Positions 25,090 through 34,156 are shown, numbered from the stretch's first letter. The stretch: 64,000 nucleotides of DNA from Roseiarcus sp036488815 (GCA_036488815.1 DASXGX010000044.1:23936-87935), one strand, 5' to 3'. Notes: a model not told the origin generated them from the sequence alone. Translations and numbers: made by a program.

Positions 25090-26889
25090 TCAATCGCGAG
25101 TGGCGAAGCAGGCGAAGCCGCTGCGCTTGAGCGACCGGCAGGCGTATTCCGCGGTCGCGGAATCCAGGCCGGCGAAGCGGGCGCGATAGAAGACGTCGTC
25201 GCCGCGCTTGACCTTCTCGGTGAGCGGCTTGGCCGTGGCGAGCGCCGTCCGCTCCTTTTCGCGCGCCCGGGTCAGGAGATCGTTCGCTTTGCCAGCGTCG
25301 TCCGTCGCGCCGATCTGGATGATCCAACCCTCATGGGCGCCCGCGCGGGGGGCGTCTTCGCCGCTCGCTTCGTCGTTGCGCGCGATCTGCGTCACATCCT
25401 TGGCGCGGGCCGCCGGCGGCGCTGCGGCCTCGAGCTTGGCCGCCGGTTGCGGCCTTTCCGCGACAGGCGCGGGTCCCTTGACCCAACCGAGGGCCTCGGG
25501 GGTGGCGGCGGCGGTGCGAACCGGCAGCGCGGCGGCCGCGGTCTTGCCCGCCGGCTGCGGCCTTTCCGCGACAGGGGCCGGATCCGGCCCCTTGACCCAG
25601 CCGAGCGCCTCGGGGGTTGCGGCGGCGATGCGGACCGGAGCCGGAGCCGGGGAGGCCGCCACGCGCGGCGCAGGTTGAGCGGGCGCGACCGCGGCGACCG
25701 GCTGGACGGGCTCGACAGCTCGACGCGGCGCGAAGGCGAGGCGCTGGGCGATCTTCGCCGGCGGCAGCACGGCGGCGACGCGCGGCGCGCCATCCTCCTC
25801 GTCGTCGTCCGCGTCGCCCTCCTCGATGGGCGCGAGGGCGGGCCTTGCGGGCGGCGGGAAATGAGCCTCGGCGACGATCGGCGGAGCAGGTCGCGGAGCA
25901 GGCGCGAGGACGGGCGGCTGCGGAACGTGAGCGGGTTCGGGCGCTTGCGCCTCCGCGATCATCGTCGCCGTGTGGCTCGTCGAGGCCTGCGCGATGTGGT
26001 CGCCGATCAGCGTTTCCATCAGCGCGTCTCGCGCGCCGGCCGTATGGCCGCCCATCACGACCGCGATCAGCGATCGTCCATCGCGATGCACCGACGTCAG
26101 CAGGTTGAACCCGGAGGCCCGCGTGTAGCCTGTCTTGATGCCGTCCACGCCTTCCACCTTGCCCAGAAGGTGGTCGTGGTTGCCGATGACCTCGCCGTCG
26201 TAAACGAATTCGTGCGTCGAGAAATATTTGAAGTAGCGCGGGAAGCGTTCTTCCATTGCGCGCCCGAGGGTCGCCAGGTCGTGCGCGGTGGTGAGCTGCT
26301 GGTCGTTTGGCAAGCCCGAGGCGTTGACGTACTGCGTGCGCGACATGCCGAGCTCATGCGCCTTGCGCGTCATCATTTCGGCGAACCGGCTCTCGTCGCC
26401 GCCGACCGCTTCGGCGACTGCGACGGCGATGTCGTTCGCCGAGCGCGTGACGATCGCCTTGATGGCGTCCTCGACGCTGATCGTGTCGCCGGGCGGCAGG
26501 CCGAGCTTCGAGGGTTCCTGCGCGGCTGCATGTTGCGAAATCGGAATCTGTGACTGCAGCGTCAGCGCGCCCTTGTCGAGCTGCTCGAACAGGAGGTAGA
26601 GAGTCATCACCTTGGTGATCGAGGCTGGATGACGCTGCTCGTTCTCATTCACCGAATAGAGGGTGCGGCCGCTGTTGGCGTCGACGACGATCGCCGCAAA
26701 GGGAGGCTCGTAACCGCCCTGCCGGCGCGCATAGACATGGCGCGTGTAATGGGCGTGTCGATGATCGTGACGCCAGCCCCGCGCCTCGGCCGACGATGCG
26801 CTGACCGCGACCGCGGACAGAGCGACGCAAACGCCGACGGCGATGTGGGCGATACGCAAAAACCGAGACTCCAAACCACACAACGCCAT
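25090..26889 (-). CDS. D-alanyl-D-alanine carboxypeptidase (PBP5/6 family) with C-terminal SPOR domain
   Basis: 599-residue periplasmic peptidoglycan carboxypeptidase. After a signal peptide (~1-36) the catalytic domain shows all three motifs: SITK (Ser90, Lys93), SAN (150-152) and KTG (252-254). A long Pro/Ala-rich linker (~300-510) contains a duplicated ~22-residue unit (ATPEALGWVKGP ... PVAERPQPA) encoded by direct DNA repeats near 25441-25512 and 25549-25625. The C-terminal ~85 residues (EGWIIQIGA ... GFACFATRD) are a SPOR domain, which binds denuded septal glycan, so the enzyme probably acts at the division site. Confidence 0.92.
   Translation of the reverse strand: MALCGLESRFLRIAHIAVGVCVALSAVAVSASSAEARGWRHDHRHAHYTRHVYARRQGGYEPPFAAIVVDANSGRTLYSVNENEQRHPASITKVMTLYLLFEQLDKGALTLQSQIPISQHAAAQEPSKLGLPPGDTISVEDAIKAIVTRSANDIAVAVAEAVGGDESRFAEMMTRKAHELGMSRTQYVNASGLPNDQQLTTAHDLATLGRAMEERFPRYFKYFSTHEFVYDGEVIGNHDHLLGKVEGVDGIKTGYTRASGFNLLTSVHRDGRSLIAVVMGGHTAGARDALMETLIGDHIAQASTSHTATMIAEAQAPEPAHVPQPPVLAPAPRPAPPIVAEAHFPPPARPALAPIEEGDADDDEEDGAPRVAAVLPPAKIAQRLAFAPRRAVEPVQPVAAVAPAQPAPRVAASPAPAPVRIAAATPEALGWVKGPDPAPVAERPQPAGKTAAAALPVRTAAATPEALGWVKGPAPVAERPQPAAKLEAAAPPAARAKDVTQIARNDEASGEDAPRAGAHEGWIIQIGATDDAGKANDLLTRAREKERTALATAKPLTEKVKRGDDVFYRARFAGLDSATAEYACRSLKRSGFACFATRD
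25441..25625. repeat. In-frame direct repeat in the carboxypeptidase linker
   Basis: Two copies of a ~72-77 bp unit (25441-25512 and about 25549-25625) share GCGGCCTTTCCGCGACAGG and CTTGACCCA blocks. They are 108 bases apart, so the reading frame is preserved. The duplication lengthens the low-complexity linker and is likely variable between strains. Confidence 0.7.
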
Positions 26890-27164
26890 GAACGCGCCCT
26901 GTACATTCGATCTGGCGCCCGCGCCGGTTCACGACCGTGGCGCGACGCACACAGTCATGAAGGCTATGGGAACGCGGTTACGGCTGAGTTAACGCGTGGC
27001 GGCAAATCGCAGGCTTCGAACGGGAACCGACTGGAACCGTTCAAGAATCCAACTGCGGGGACGGGACGGAAAATCGGGTGGTTTAATTAAATCCTCGTGA
27101 CGAAAGACGGTTAATCCATTCCGCGGCCGTCAATTCCGATCGCGCCCGGCGCCTGTGTCCGCTT
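26890..27164. other. Non-coding region between the carboxypeptidase and phasin genes
   Basis: No gene recognised. It contains the perfect palindrome TTTAATTAAA at about 27082-27091 and interrupted GAACGG/CCGTTC arms near 27017-27041. It should hold the carboxypeptidase promoter; no convincing -35/-10 pair was found for that gene. Confidence 0.5.
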
Positions 27165-27217
27165 TTGTTGCGCTGCAACAATTTTACTTGACATTCGTTG
27201 TGCGGCGCACATATTAG
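27165..27217 (+). promoter_or_regulatory. Phasin promoter with two TGC-N3-GCA operators (PhaR-type)
   Basis: TTGACA (27188-27193) and TATTAG (27212-27217), 18 bases apart, make a plausible sigma-70 promoter. Two copies of TGC-N3-GCA flank and overlap it: 27169-27177, inside the larger dyad TTGTTGC-GCT-GCAACAA (27165-27181), and 27201-27209, inside TGTGC-GGC-GCACA within the spacer. PhaR repressors of alphaproteobacteria bind CTGC-N3-GCAG-like sites at phasin promoters and release when PHB binds. The second site would block RNA polymerase directly. Confidence 0.65.
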
Positions 27218-27292
27218 GCGGACCTGACGCCGACGCTTCGCGGCGTCGCTATTTTCGAGTCAAGTCAACGAAGCCAACCGAGGATCCGCCAT

Positions 27293-27631
27293 ATGACGAC
27301 CCCGTCCTTTGAAGACTTCCAGAAATTCAGCAAGCAGCAGCTCGAGGCCGTGAGCGCGGCGACGGCCACCGTCGCCAAGGGCCTCCAGGAAATTGCCGCG
27401 GAGTCCTCGGAGTACTCCAAGAAGTCCTTCGCCCAAAGCTCGGCCGTGGTCGAGAAGCTGCTCGGCGCCAAGTCGGTCGAGAGCGCGATTCAGATCCAGA
27501 CCGAATACGCCAAGTCGGCGTATGAGGGCTTTGTCGCGCAGGCGAGCAAGATCAACGAGATTTACGTGAAGCTCGCATCCGAGGCGTTCAAGCCGGTCGA
27601 GTCCGCGTTCGCCGTGGCGCAAGGCAAATAA
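27293..27631 (+). CDS. Phasin family protein (PHB granule-associated)
   Basis: 112-residue, almost wholly helical and amphipathic protein without cysteine. The patterns FEDFQKFSKQQLEAVSAA, KSFAQSSAVVEKLLGAKS and IQTEYAKSAYEGFVAQASK are classic phasin_2 features. It would coat polyhydroxyalkanoate granules and control their number and surface. The gene is monocistronic: it has its own promoter with PhaR-type sites and a strong terminator. A granule-independent stress role is reported for some phasins, so direct evidence of PHB in this host would help. Confidence 0.92.
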   Translation: MTTPSFEDFQKFSKQQLEAVSAATATVAKGLQEIAAESSEYSKKSFAQSSAVVEKLLGAKSVESAIQIQTEYAKSAYEGFVAQASKINEIYVKLASEAFKPVESAFAVAQGK

Positions 27632-27685
27632 CTTCGTTCGAGCGCTCTTAGCGAGCGTTCACGTTCGCACATTTCACGCTTCCTG

Positions 27686-27712
27686 GGGTCGGCTCGCAGC
27701 CGGCCCTTTTTT
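27686..27712 (+). terminator. Rho-independent terminator of the phasin gene
   Basis: GGGTCGGCT (27686-27694), loop CGC, and AGCCGGCCC (27698-27706) form a 9-bp stem with one G-T pair, followed directly by six T residues (27707-27712). It lies 54 bases after the phasin stop codon. Confidence 0.85.
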
Positions 27713-27872
27713 GTTTGCGCCTCTTGCGCGCCGTCGACAAATTGTTGATCCTGTCGACGTCGCGTCGGCCCTCTGGCGCCAAGCGTTCGCGGCGCCTAGA
27801 TGAGGCTTGGGGGAGTGCGGCGACCCTGGGCGCGACGGCGCGGGGCCGCCCGTATTCTTGTAGAGGTCGACC

Positions 27873-28319
27873 GTGATCGCCGAATCGCATCCGTTGGTCA
27901 GTCGTTTCCGGGCTGGAATGGCGCGGCTGGCGCGCTTCTTTTTTGCGCCGCGCGCCGCGTCCGATCCGTCGGCCACTATCGTCGCCGCTTCGCGCGAGCC
28001 GCGTCGCGGCGGCGAAGTTCCGGGCAGCGGGGCCGCGGTCATCACGCGGACTCGCACGCAGACCAAGCGCCCCAATATGTACCGCGTTCTGCTGCTCAAC
28101 GACGACTACACGCCGATGGAGTTCGTGATCGCCATTTTGCAGGCCTTCTTCAACAAAAACCCTGAAGAAGCCACACAGATCATGTTGCATGTGCATAACA
28201 ACGGCGTCGGCGAATGCGGCGTCTACACCTATGAGATCGCGGAGACCAAGGTCGCTCAGGTGATGGACCACGCGCGCAAGAACCAGCACCCGTTGCAATG
28301 CATAATGGAAAAAAAGTGA
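27873..28319 (+). CDS. clpS: ATP-dependent Clp protease adaptor ClpS
   Basis: 148-residue N-recognin that delivers N-degron substrates to ClpA. The core domain (~66-148) has YRVLLLNDDYTPMEFV, HNNGVGECGVYTYEIAETK and the MDHARKNQHPLQC end; the acidic NDD and the Met/His pocket residues for N-terminal aromatic side chains are present. The first ~65 residues are an Arg/Ala-rich extension longer than in E. coli ClpS (106 residues). A GTG start with AGAGG upstream was used; the internal ATG at 27918 would shorten the extension. clpA begins 10 bases downstream. Confidence 0.93.
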   Translation: MIAESHPLVSRFRAGMARLARFFFAPRAASDPSATIVAASREPRRGGEVPGSGAAVITRTRTQTKRPNMYRVLLLNDDYTPMEFVIAILQAFFNKNPEEATQIMLHVHNNGVGECGVYTYEIAETKVAQVMDHARKNQHPLQCIMEKK

Positions 28320-28329
28320 AAGGTTCGTG

Positions 28330-30813
28330 ATGCCCGTATTCTCCCGCGCGTTGGAAAAGACCCTGCGCAAGGCGCTCACGCTGGCCAACGAACGCCGCCA
28401 CGAGTATGCGACGCTCGAACACCTGCTGCTTGCTCTGCTCGACGATCCTGACGCCGCCGCGGTGATGCGCGCGTGCAACGTCGATCTCGACGCCTTGCGC
28501 AAGAACGTCGTCCACTACGTCGACACCGAACTCGAGAACATCATCGTCGACACGGTCGACGAAGCGAAGGCGACCGCCGGATTCCAGCGCGTCGTGCAAC
28601 GCGCCGCCATTCACGTGCAGTCGTCCGGACGCGAAGAAGTGACCGGCGCCAACGTGCTCGTCGCGATCTTCGCCGAGCGGGAGACGCACGCCGCTTATTT
28701 CCTGCAAGAGCAGGACATGACCCGCTACGACGCGGTGAATTACATCAGCCACGGCATCGCCAAGCGCCCCGGATTGTCCGATTCCTCCCGCACGCCGCGC
28801 GGCGCCGACGAGGACGCGGATGCTCGCGACGCGAAGGACGCGAAAGAGAGCGTGGACGGCAAAAAGAAGGAAGGCGCGCTTGACGCCTATTGCGTCAATC
28901 TCAACAAGAAGGCGCGCGACGGGCGCATCGATCCTTTGATCGGCCGGGAGGCCGAGGTGCAGCGCACCATCCAGGTGCTCTGCCGGCGCCAGAAGAACAA
29001 TCCGCTCCTCGTCGGCGATCCCGGCGTCGGCAAGACGGCGATCGCCGAGGGCTTGGCGCGCAAGATCATCGGCGCGGAAGTTCCGGAAGTGCTCGCCGGC
29101 GCGACCGTCTTCGCGCTCGACATGGGCGCGCTGCTCGCCGGCACGCGCTATCGCGGCGACTTCGAGGAACGCCTCAAGCAGGTGATGAAAGAGATCGAGC
29201 AGCATAAGGACGCGATCCTGTTCATCGACGAGATCCACACCGTGATCGGCGCCGGCGCGACGTCGGGCGGCGCGATGGACGCCTCCAATCTGCTTAAGCC
29301 CGCGTTGGCGCAGGGCTCGCTGCGTTGCATCGGCTCGACCACTTACAAGGAATATCGTCAGTACTTCGAGAAGGACCGCGCGCTGGTGCGCCGCTTTCAG
29401 AAGATCGACGTCAAGGAGCCGAGCGTTCCCGACGCGGTGGAGATCCTCAAGGGCCTCAAGCCCTATTTCGAGGAGTTCCACAAGGTGCGCTACACCAACG
29501 AGGCGGTGAAGGCGGCGGTCGAACTGTCGGCGCGCTACATCCATGACCGCAAGCTGCCGGACAAGGCGATCGACGTGATCGACGAGACGGGCGCATCGCA
29601 GATGCTGGTCGTCGAGGCCAAGCGCAAGAAGACGATCGGCGTCAAGGAGATCGAAGCGACGATCGCCTCCATGGCGCGCATCCCGCCGAAATCGGTCTCC
29701 AAGGACGACACCGAGGTTCTGCAGCACCTCGAGCAGACCCTGAAGCGGGTTGTGTACGGCCAGGACGCAGCGCTAGGGGCGCTCGCTTCCGCGATCAAGC
29801 TCGCGCGCGCCGGCTTGCGCGATCCCGAGAAGCCGATCGGTTGCTATCTCTTCTCCGGCCCGACCGGCGTCGGCAAGACCGAGGCGGCGCGCCAGCTCGC
29901 CTCCAGCCTCGGCCTCGAACTGACGCGCTTCGACATGTCGGAATATATGGAGCGCCACACCGTCTCGCGGCTGATCGGCGCGCCTCCCGGCTATGTCGGC
30001 TTCGATCAGGGCGGCCTGTTGACCGACGCGATCGACCAGCATCCGCATTCGGTGCTGCTGCTCGACGAAATCGAGAAGGCGCATCCGGATCTCTTCAACA
30101 TCCTGTTGCAGGTGATGGATCACGGTAAGCTCACCGACCATTCGGGCAAGCAGATCGACTTCCGCAATGTGATCTTGATCATGACGACCAACGCCGGTGC
30201 GCAGGATCTCGCCAAGGAGGCGTTCGGCTTCCATCGCTCCAAGCGTGAGGGCGACGACACGGAGGCGATCAACCGGCTGTTTTCGCCGGAATTCCGGAAT
30301 CGTCTCGATGCCATCGTGCCGTTCGCGCGGCTGCCGGAATCGGTCATCTCCCAGGTGGTCGACAAATTCGTCATGCAGCTCGAGGCGCAACTCGCCGACC
30401 GCAACGTCACGATCGAGCTCGCCGATGAAGCGCGCACCTGGCTGGTCAAGAACGGCTATGACGAAGCAATGGGCGCACGACCAATGGCGCGCGTCATCCA
30501 GGCCCAGATCAAGACGCCGCTCGCCGACGAGGTGCTGTTCGGACGTCTCAAGAATGGCGGCGTGGTGCGGATCGTCGTCACGGCCGACGATGACGGCGTG
30601 AAGAAGCTCAGCTTCGTCTATCCCGAAGGACCCTCGCAGCCGCGTCTCGAGCGCGACGTGATCGTCGCGGGACGCCAGCGCGCGGAAGGCGAGTCCGACG
30701 CGCGCAAGGGCAAGGGCCGCAAGCGCGCTGGCGGTCCTGGCGCTTCGCCGGACGAAGACGCCGCGCCAGACGAGGCCTCGCCGAGCGAGCCAAGCGAACC
30801 GCAGGCGATGTGA
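28330..30813 (+). CDS. clpA: ATP-dependent Clp protease ATP-binding subunit ClpA
   Basis: 827-residue AAA+ unfoldase partner of ClpP. The N domain binds ClpS (FSRALEKTLRKALTLANER). D1 has Walker A GDPGVGKTAIAEG and Walker B ILFIDEIHT; D2 has GPTGVGKTEAARQ and LLLDEIEKAHPD. The ATG at 28330 directly follows an in-frame GTG and gives the standard MPxFS start. The C-terminus carries an extra ~50 residues, first basic (KGKGRKRA) then acidic, not found in E. coli ClpA (758 residues). It forms an operon with clpS. Confidence 0.95.
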   Translation: MPVFSRALEKTLRKALTLANERRHEYATLEHLLLALLDDPDAAAVMRACNVDLDALRKNVVHYVDTELENIIVDTVDEAKATAGFQRVVQRAAIHVQSSGREEVTGANVLVAIFAERETHAAYFLQEQDMTRYDAVNYISHGIAKRPGLSDSSRTPRGADEDADARDAKDAKESVDGKKKEGALDAYCVNLNKKARDGRIDPLIGREAEVQRTIQVLCRRQKNNPLLVGDPGVGKTAIAEGLARKIIGAEVPEVLAGATVFALDMGALLAGTRYRGDFEERLKQVMKEIEQHKDAILFIDEIHTVIGAGATSGGAMDASNLLKPALAQGSLRCIGSTTYKEYRQYFEKDRALVRRFQKIDVKEPSVPDAVEILKGLKPYFEEFHKVRYTNEAVKAAVELSARYIHDRKLPDKAIDVIDETGASQMLVVEAKRKKTIGVKEIEATIASMARIPPKSVSKDDTEVLQHLEQTLKRVVYGQDAALGALASAIKLARAGLRDPEKPIGCYLFSGPTGVGKTEAARQLASSLGLELTRFDMSEYMERHTVSRLIGAPPGYVGFDQGGLLTDAIDQHPHSVLLLDEIEKAHPDLFNILLQVMDHGKLTDHSGKQIDFRNVILIMTTNAGAQDLAKEAFGFHRSKREGDDTEAINRLFSPEFRNRLDAIVPFARLPESVISQVVDKFVMQLEAQLADRNVTIELADEARTWLVKNGYDEAMGARPMARVIQAQIKTPLADEVLFGRLKNGGVVRIVVTADDDGVKKLSFVYPEGPSQPRLERDVIVAGRQRAEGESDARKGKGRKRAGGPGASPDEDAAPDEASPSEPSEPQAM

Positions 30814-30822
30814 GAACCCTGG

Positions 30823-30849
30823 CCTCCGCGGGCGTCACGTCCGCGAAGG
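30823..30849. terminator. Hairpin between convergent clpA and DUF1614 genes
   Basis: Twelve base pairs can form between 30823-30834 and 30838-30849 around loop TCA, with one mismatch and one G-T pair. There is no T tract. Its place between two convergent genes suggests a bidirectional transcription barrier. Confidence 0.4.
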
Positions 30850-30868
30850 CGGCATGCGGCGGGCGCGG

Positions 30869-31579
30869 TTACACGCTCCGCCGCTCCCCGATCGCCGAGA
30901 GCAGTACGGCGACGACGCCGGTCAGAAACACGCCGTCGAAGGCGCCGGCGCCGCCGATCGAGGCGACCGGCGCGCCGAGGGTTTGAAGCTTGTCGAGATT
31001 CAAGAGATCGGCGCCGACCAGGACGCCCATGCAGCCGCCGATATAGGAGAGGGCCGCAGGATAGACGCGCGACAGCGCGACTGCGGTCAGCGCCGCAATG
31101 AGCGGCGGGGCGATGAGCGGCACCGAAATGCCGACGCCCGGAACCGGCGTCGCGAGCTGATGGACGATGTACGCCACCACCGCGACCGCGATCGCCGCCT
31201 GGATGAAAACCCGGTTGTGAAAGACGAGATAGATCGACAGCAGGGTCGGTATGACGGCGCCGCCGACATTGACGGCGACGATGACGCCCGGCCAGTCCAC
31301 GACTTGCGGGACGTAGTAGGGCACGCCAAAGATGTCGATGATCGCCTTTCTCGCCACGACCGGCGCGTCCGGCAATTGAAAGAGCGGGATGTTGATGTAG
31401 CTGCCGACCAGCGAGGCGAGCAGCACCAGCATGGCGACGCGCGGCTCGAGCCCGAGCCGCCGATAGGCGCGGTTGAGCAGCCCGATCTGCAGCAGGACCA
31501 GCAGGACGACGATAAAGCCGCCGAGCAGCACGTAGAGCAGCAGCTCGGCGGGGAGATAAAAGAGATGGCTCGAACCCAT
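30869..31579 (-). CDS. DUF1614 family integral membrane protein
   Basis: 236-residue polytopic membrane protein with about seven hydrophobic segments. It ends in SIGGAGAFDGVFLTGVVAVLLS, the hallmark of DUF1614, and contains NVGGAVIPTLLSIYL and YIGGCMGVLVGADLLNL. The family occurs in bacteria and archaea and has no established function; conserved glycines and one Asp in the membrane suggest a small-molecule channel or enzyme, which is speculation. It runs in the same direction as the HIT gene, 67 bases downstream of it. Confidence 0.88.
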   Translation of the reverse strand: MGSSHLFYLPAELLLYVLLGGFIVVLLVLLQIGLLNRAYRRLGLEPRVAMLVLLASLVGSYINIPLFQLPDAPVVARKAIIDIFGVPYYVPQVVDWPGVIVAVNVGGAVIPTLLSIYLVFHNRVFIQAAIAVAVVAYIVHQLATPVPGVGISVPLIAPPLIAALTAVALSRVYPAALSYIGGCMGVLVGADLLNLDKLQTLGAPVASIGGAGAFDGVFLTGVVAVLLSAIGERRSV

Positions 31580-31646
31580 CGGCGCCTCCGGCGCCTCGGG
31601 CGCCTCTCAAAGCGTTGCGCGAAAGACCGGCCGCGGCGCCTGCCGG

Positions 31647-32078
31647 TTACAGCGTCTTCAGCGCCGCGCGAATCTTGGCCGCGTGGACCTCGAGCTGCTC
31701 AGGCGGGGCGATCGGGCCGCCCGGGGGCCGCAGCGCCACTCCCGTCCAGCGCGGCAGCACGTGGAAATGCAGATGGAACACGACCTGGCCGCCCGCGCTC
31801 TCATTGAACTGCTGCACGACGATCCCTTCCGCCCCGAGGCCGGCCTTCACCGCGACGGCGATGCGCTGGACGGTCGGCATGAGGCGGGCGAGATCGACAG
31901 ACGCGATGTCGAAAATGTTGCGGGCGGGCGTCTTGGGCACCACCAGCACATGCCCTTCCGCGCGCGGCATGATGTCCATGAAGGCGAGCGAGAACTCGTC
32001 CTCGGCGACGCGCACGCAGGGCGCCTCTCCGCGCAAGATCTTGGCGAAGATGTTGTTGGGATCGTAGGACTCGGACAT
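31647..32078 (-). CDS. HIT family hydrolase
   Basis: 143-residue histidine-triad protein. The catalytic motif HLHFHVLP (H-x-H-x-H) and the N-terminal DPNNIFAKILRGEAPC are clear. Such proteins (HinT branch) hydrolyse adenosine 5'-phosphoramidates or dinucleoside polyphosphates. C-terminal residues EQLEVHAAKIRAAL match alphaproteobacterial members. The acyltransferase gene lies 29 bases upstream in the same direction. Confidence 0.93.
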   Translation of the reverse strand: MSESYDPNNIFAKILRGEAPCVRVAEDEFSLAFMDIMPRAEGHVLVVPKTPARNIFDIASVDLARLMPTVQRIAVAVKAGLGAEGIVVQQFNESAGGQVVFHLHFHVLPRWTGVALRPPGGPIAPPEQLEVHAAKIRAALKTL

Positions 32079-32107
32079 AGGCTCTCCCTAGACATTAAAT
32101 TCCGCGA

Positions 32108-33292
32108 TCAGGCGTCGCGGCGAAAGGGCAGGTGGTCGGAATATTCCGCGATGGCGTCGTCCACCGCTTCGCGCTCCTGCGTAAGATAGTCCGCCACAGC
32201 GCGTTGGAACCGCGCATCGGCGAATTCGTGCGCCGAATAAGTCGGGACCGGTCGGTAGCCGCGCGCCAATTTGTGTTCTCCCTGCGCTCCCGCCTCGACG
32301 CGGGCGAGACCGCGCCCGATCGCGAATTCGATCGCTTGGTAATAGCAGATTTCGAAGTGGAGAAAGGGACGCTCGACGATCGCCCCCCAGTTGCGCCCGT
32401 AGAGCGCGTCGTCGCCGATGAAGTTGATCGCCCCGGCGACATATTGGCGGCCGCTCTTGGCCATCACCAGCAGGATGCGCGCCGCCATGCTTGCGCCGAC
32501 CAGATCAAAGAACTCGTGCGTCAGATAGGGGCGGCCCCATTTGCGCGAGCCAGTGTCCATGTAGAATGAGAAGAACGCGTCCCAATGCTCTGGTTTGATG
32601 TCGCTTCCAGTCAGACGCTCGACCGAGATGTCGTCGCCCAGCGCTTCTCGCCGCTCGCGCTTGATCGCCTTGCGCTTGCGCGAGGCGAGGGCGGCGAGGA
32701 ACTCGTCGAAATCGCGGTAGCCCTCGTTGACGAAGTGAAACTGCTCGCCGGTACGCGAGAGAAAACCGACCCGTTGCAGCGCCTCGTTGTCGGAGCGATT
32801 GGGAAAGGTGACATGAACGGAGGAGGCGCCGGCGGCTTTGCGCAGCGCGCGCCAACCCGCGACCAGCGCCTCACGCGCGCCGCTCGGCGCGTCGGCGGCG
32901 ACGAGCATCCGCCGGCCGGTGACCGGCGTAAAAGGGACGGCGACCTGAATTTTCGGATAATAGCGCCCGCCGGCGCGCTCATAGGCGTGCGCCCAGGCAT
33001 GGTCGAATACATATTCGCCCTGGCTGTGGCCCTTGAGGTAGGTCGGCGCCGCGGCGACGAGGCGGCCTGCGCCGTCTTCGACCAGCACATGGACAGGCGT
33101 CCAGCCTGAGCGGCCGCCGACCGAGCGGGATTGCTCGAGGGCGAGCAGAAAGGCGTGGGTGACGAAGGGATTGAAGCGCTCGCCGTCCGCCGCCTCGCTG
33201 GTGAGGCCGGACGGATTGGCGCAGGCGTCCCAGGCGGCGGCGGGGATGTCGGAGACGCCCTCGACGGAGCGGACAGTCAGGGATTGGCTCAT
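32108..33292 (-). CDS. GNAT/FemAB-like N-acyltransferase (COG3146)
   Basis: 394-residue cytosolic protein. It starts with the family pattern IPAAAWDACANPSG and FVTHAFLLALEQS, and contains VHVTFPNRSDNEAL, FHFVNEGYRDFDEFLAALASRKRKAIKRER and LYGRNWG. These define COG3146, a GNAT-related family thought to be an N-acyltransferase using aminoacyl-tRNA or acyl-CoA. The ATG at 33292 was chosen; ATGs at 33304-33307 are also in frame and none has a clear ribosome-binding site. The biological acceptor is unknown. Confidence 0.85.
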   Translation of the reverse strand: MSQSLTVRSVEGVSDIPAAAWDACANPSGLTSEAADGERFNPFVTHAFLLALEQSRSVGGRSGWTPVHVLVEDGAGRLVAAAPTYLKGHSQGEYVFDHAWAHAYERAGGRYYPKIQVAVPFTPVTGRRMLVAADAPSGAREALVAGWRALRKAAGASSVHVTFPNRSDNEALQRVGFLSRTGEQFHFVNEGYRDFDEFLAALASRKRKAIKRERREALGDDISVERLTGSDIKPEHWDAFFSFYMDTGSRKWGRPYLTHEFFDLVGASMAARILLVMAKSGRQYVAGAINFIGDDALYGRNWGAIVERPFLHFEICYYQAIEFAIGRGLARVEAGAQGEHKLARGYRPVPTYSAHEFADARFQRAVADYLTQEREAVDDAIAEYSDHLPFRRDA

Positions 33293-33442
33293 GATGCAGC
33301 GCATCATAGCGCGCCCGCCGGAGGCGCCAAAGCGCAAAGGAGCGCGCGCTCGTCATATGCGAAGGCTTCTAGGCGCTTCGCCGCGAATCGCCTAAGCCTG
33401 CGAGCGGCGGCGCGTTACGCCGCCAAGGATCGAGATTGCCTC

Positions 33443-34156
33443 ATGCGCCGCGCCCATATCCTTTTCCTCGCCCTTGCGACTCTGACCGGTTCTGCGTTCG
33501 CTGAGGACGCGCCCATCAGCCTGACCGCGCCGGCGCCGCTCGCCTCCGGGGTCGCCGCCTTCCCCAAGCTCTCCGGCCATGACGCGATCGCCAGCAAGAT
33601 CAATGCGGGGCTCGTCAAGCTCGATGAGCGGGTGCGCAAGGCGCGCGCCGAATGCGTCACGTCCAAGGACACGGACTGGTCGCGGTCGATCACGGTGACC
33701 CTACGCGGCCCCCGCTACCTCAGCTATCTCGTGACGGATTCGCTCGATTGCGGCGGCGCGCATCCGGACGCCTCGATGTTCGCGCTCGTCTACGACCTCA
33801 AGAGCGGCGCGCCGGTCGACTGGGCGACGCTGCTGCCGAAGTCGATCGTCGAGCGGACTTCGCTGGAGACGGCGGCGGACGGCGCGAAAATCGGCGTGGT
33901 GGGTTCGAAGACGCTGAGCGCGCTTTATGTCGCGGGCCTCGGCAAGGACGCGGACCCCGACTGCAAACAGGCCTTGAGCGAGACGGAACTCGATTTCGTG
34001 CTTTGGCCGGACGCTGAGGCGAAGGGGCTCGACATCGAGACCGTCAGCCTGCCCCACGTCGTTCAGGCATGCGCCGACGTCGTCACGATTGGCTTACCGA
34101 AATTGCACGAATTGGGCGTTGCGGCGAGCCTCATCGAAGCGCTGCAGACGAAATAG
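33443..34156 (+). CDS. Exported hypothetical protein (DUF3298/RsiV-like fold)
   Basis: 237-residue protein with a Sec signal peptide (cleavage near AFAED). The domain contains YLSYLVTDSLDCGGAHPDASMFALVYDLKSG and DWATLLP, the pattern S.....GGAHP....... YDL.tG of the DUF3298 periplasmic domain, and a LDFVLWPDAEAKGLD segment. DUF3298 domains occur in anti-sigma factors and lipoproteins that bind peptidoglycan or lysozyme; here no anti-sigma domain is present. The 150 bases between it and the divergent acyltransferase gene hold both promoters. Confidence 0.72.
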   Translation: MRRAHILFLALATLTGSAFAEDAPISLTAPAPLASGVAAFPKLSGHDAIASKINAGLVKLDERVRKARAECVTSKDTDWSRSITVTLRGPRYLSYLVTDSLDCGGAHPDASMFALVYDLKSGAPVDWATLLPKSIVERTSLETAADGAKIGVVGSKTLSALYVAGLGKDADPDCKQALSETELDFVLWPDAEAKGLDIETVSLPHVVQACADVVTIGLPKLHELGVAASLIEALQTK

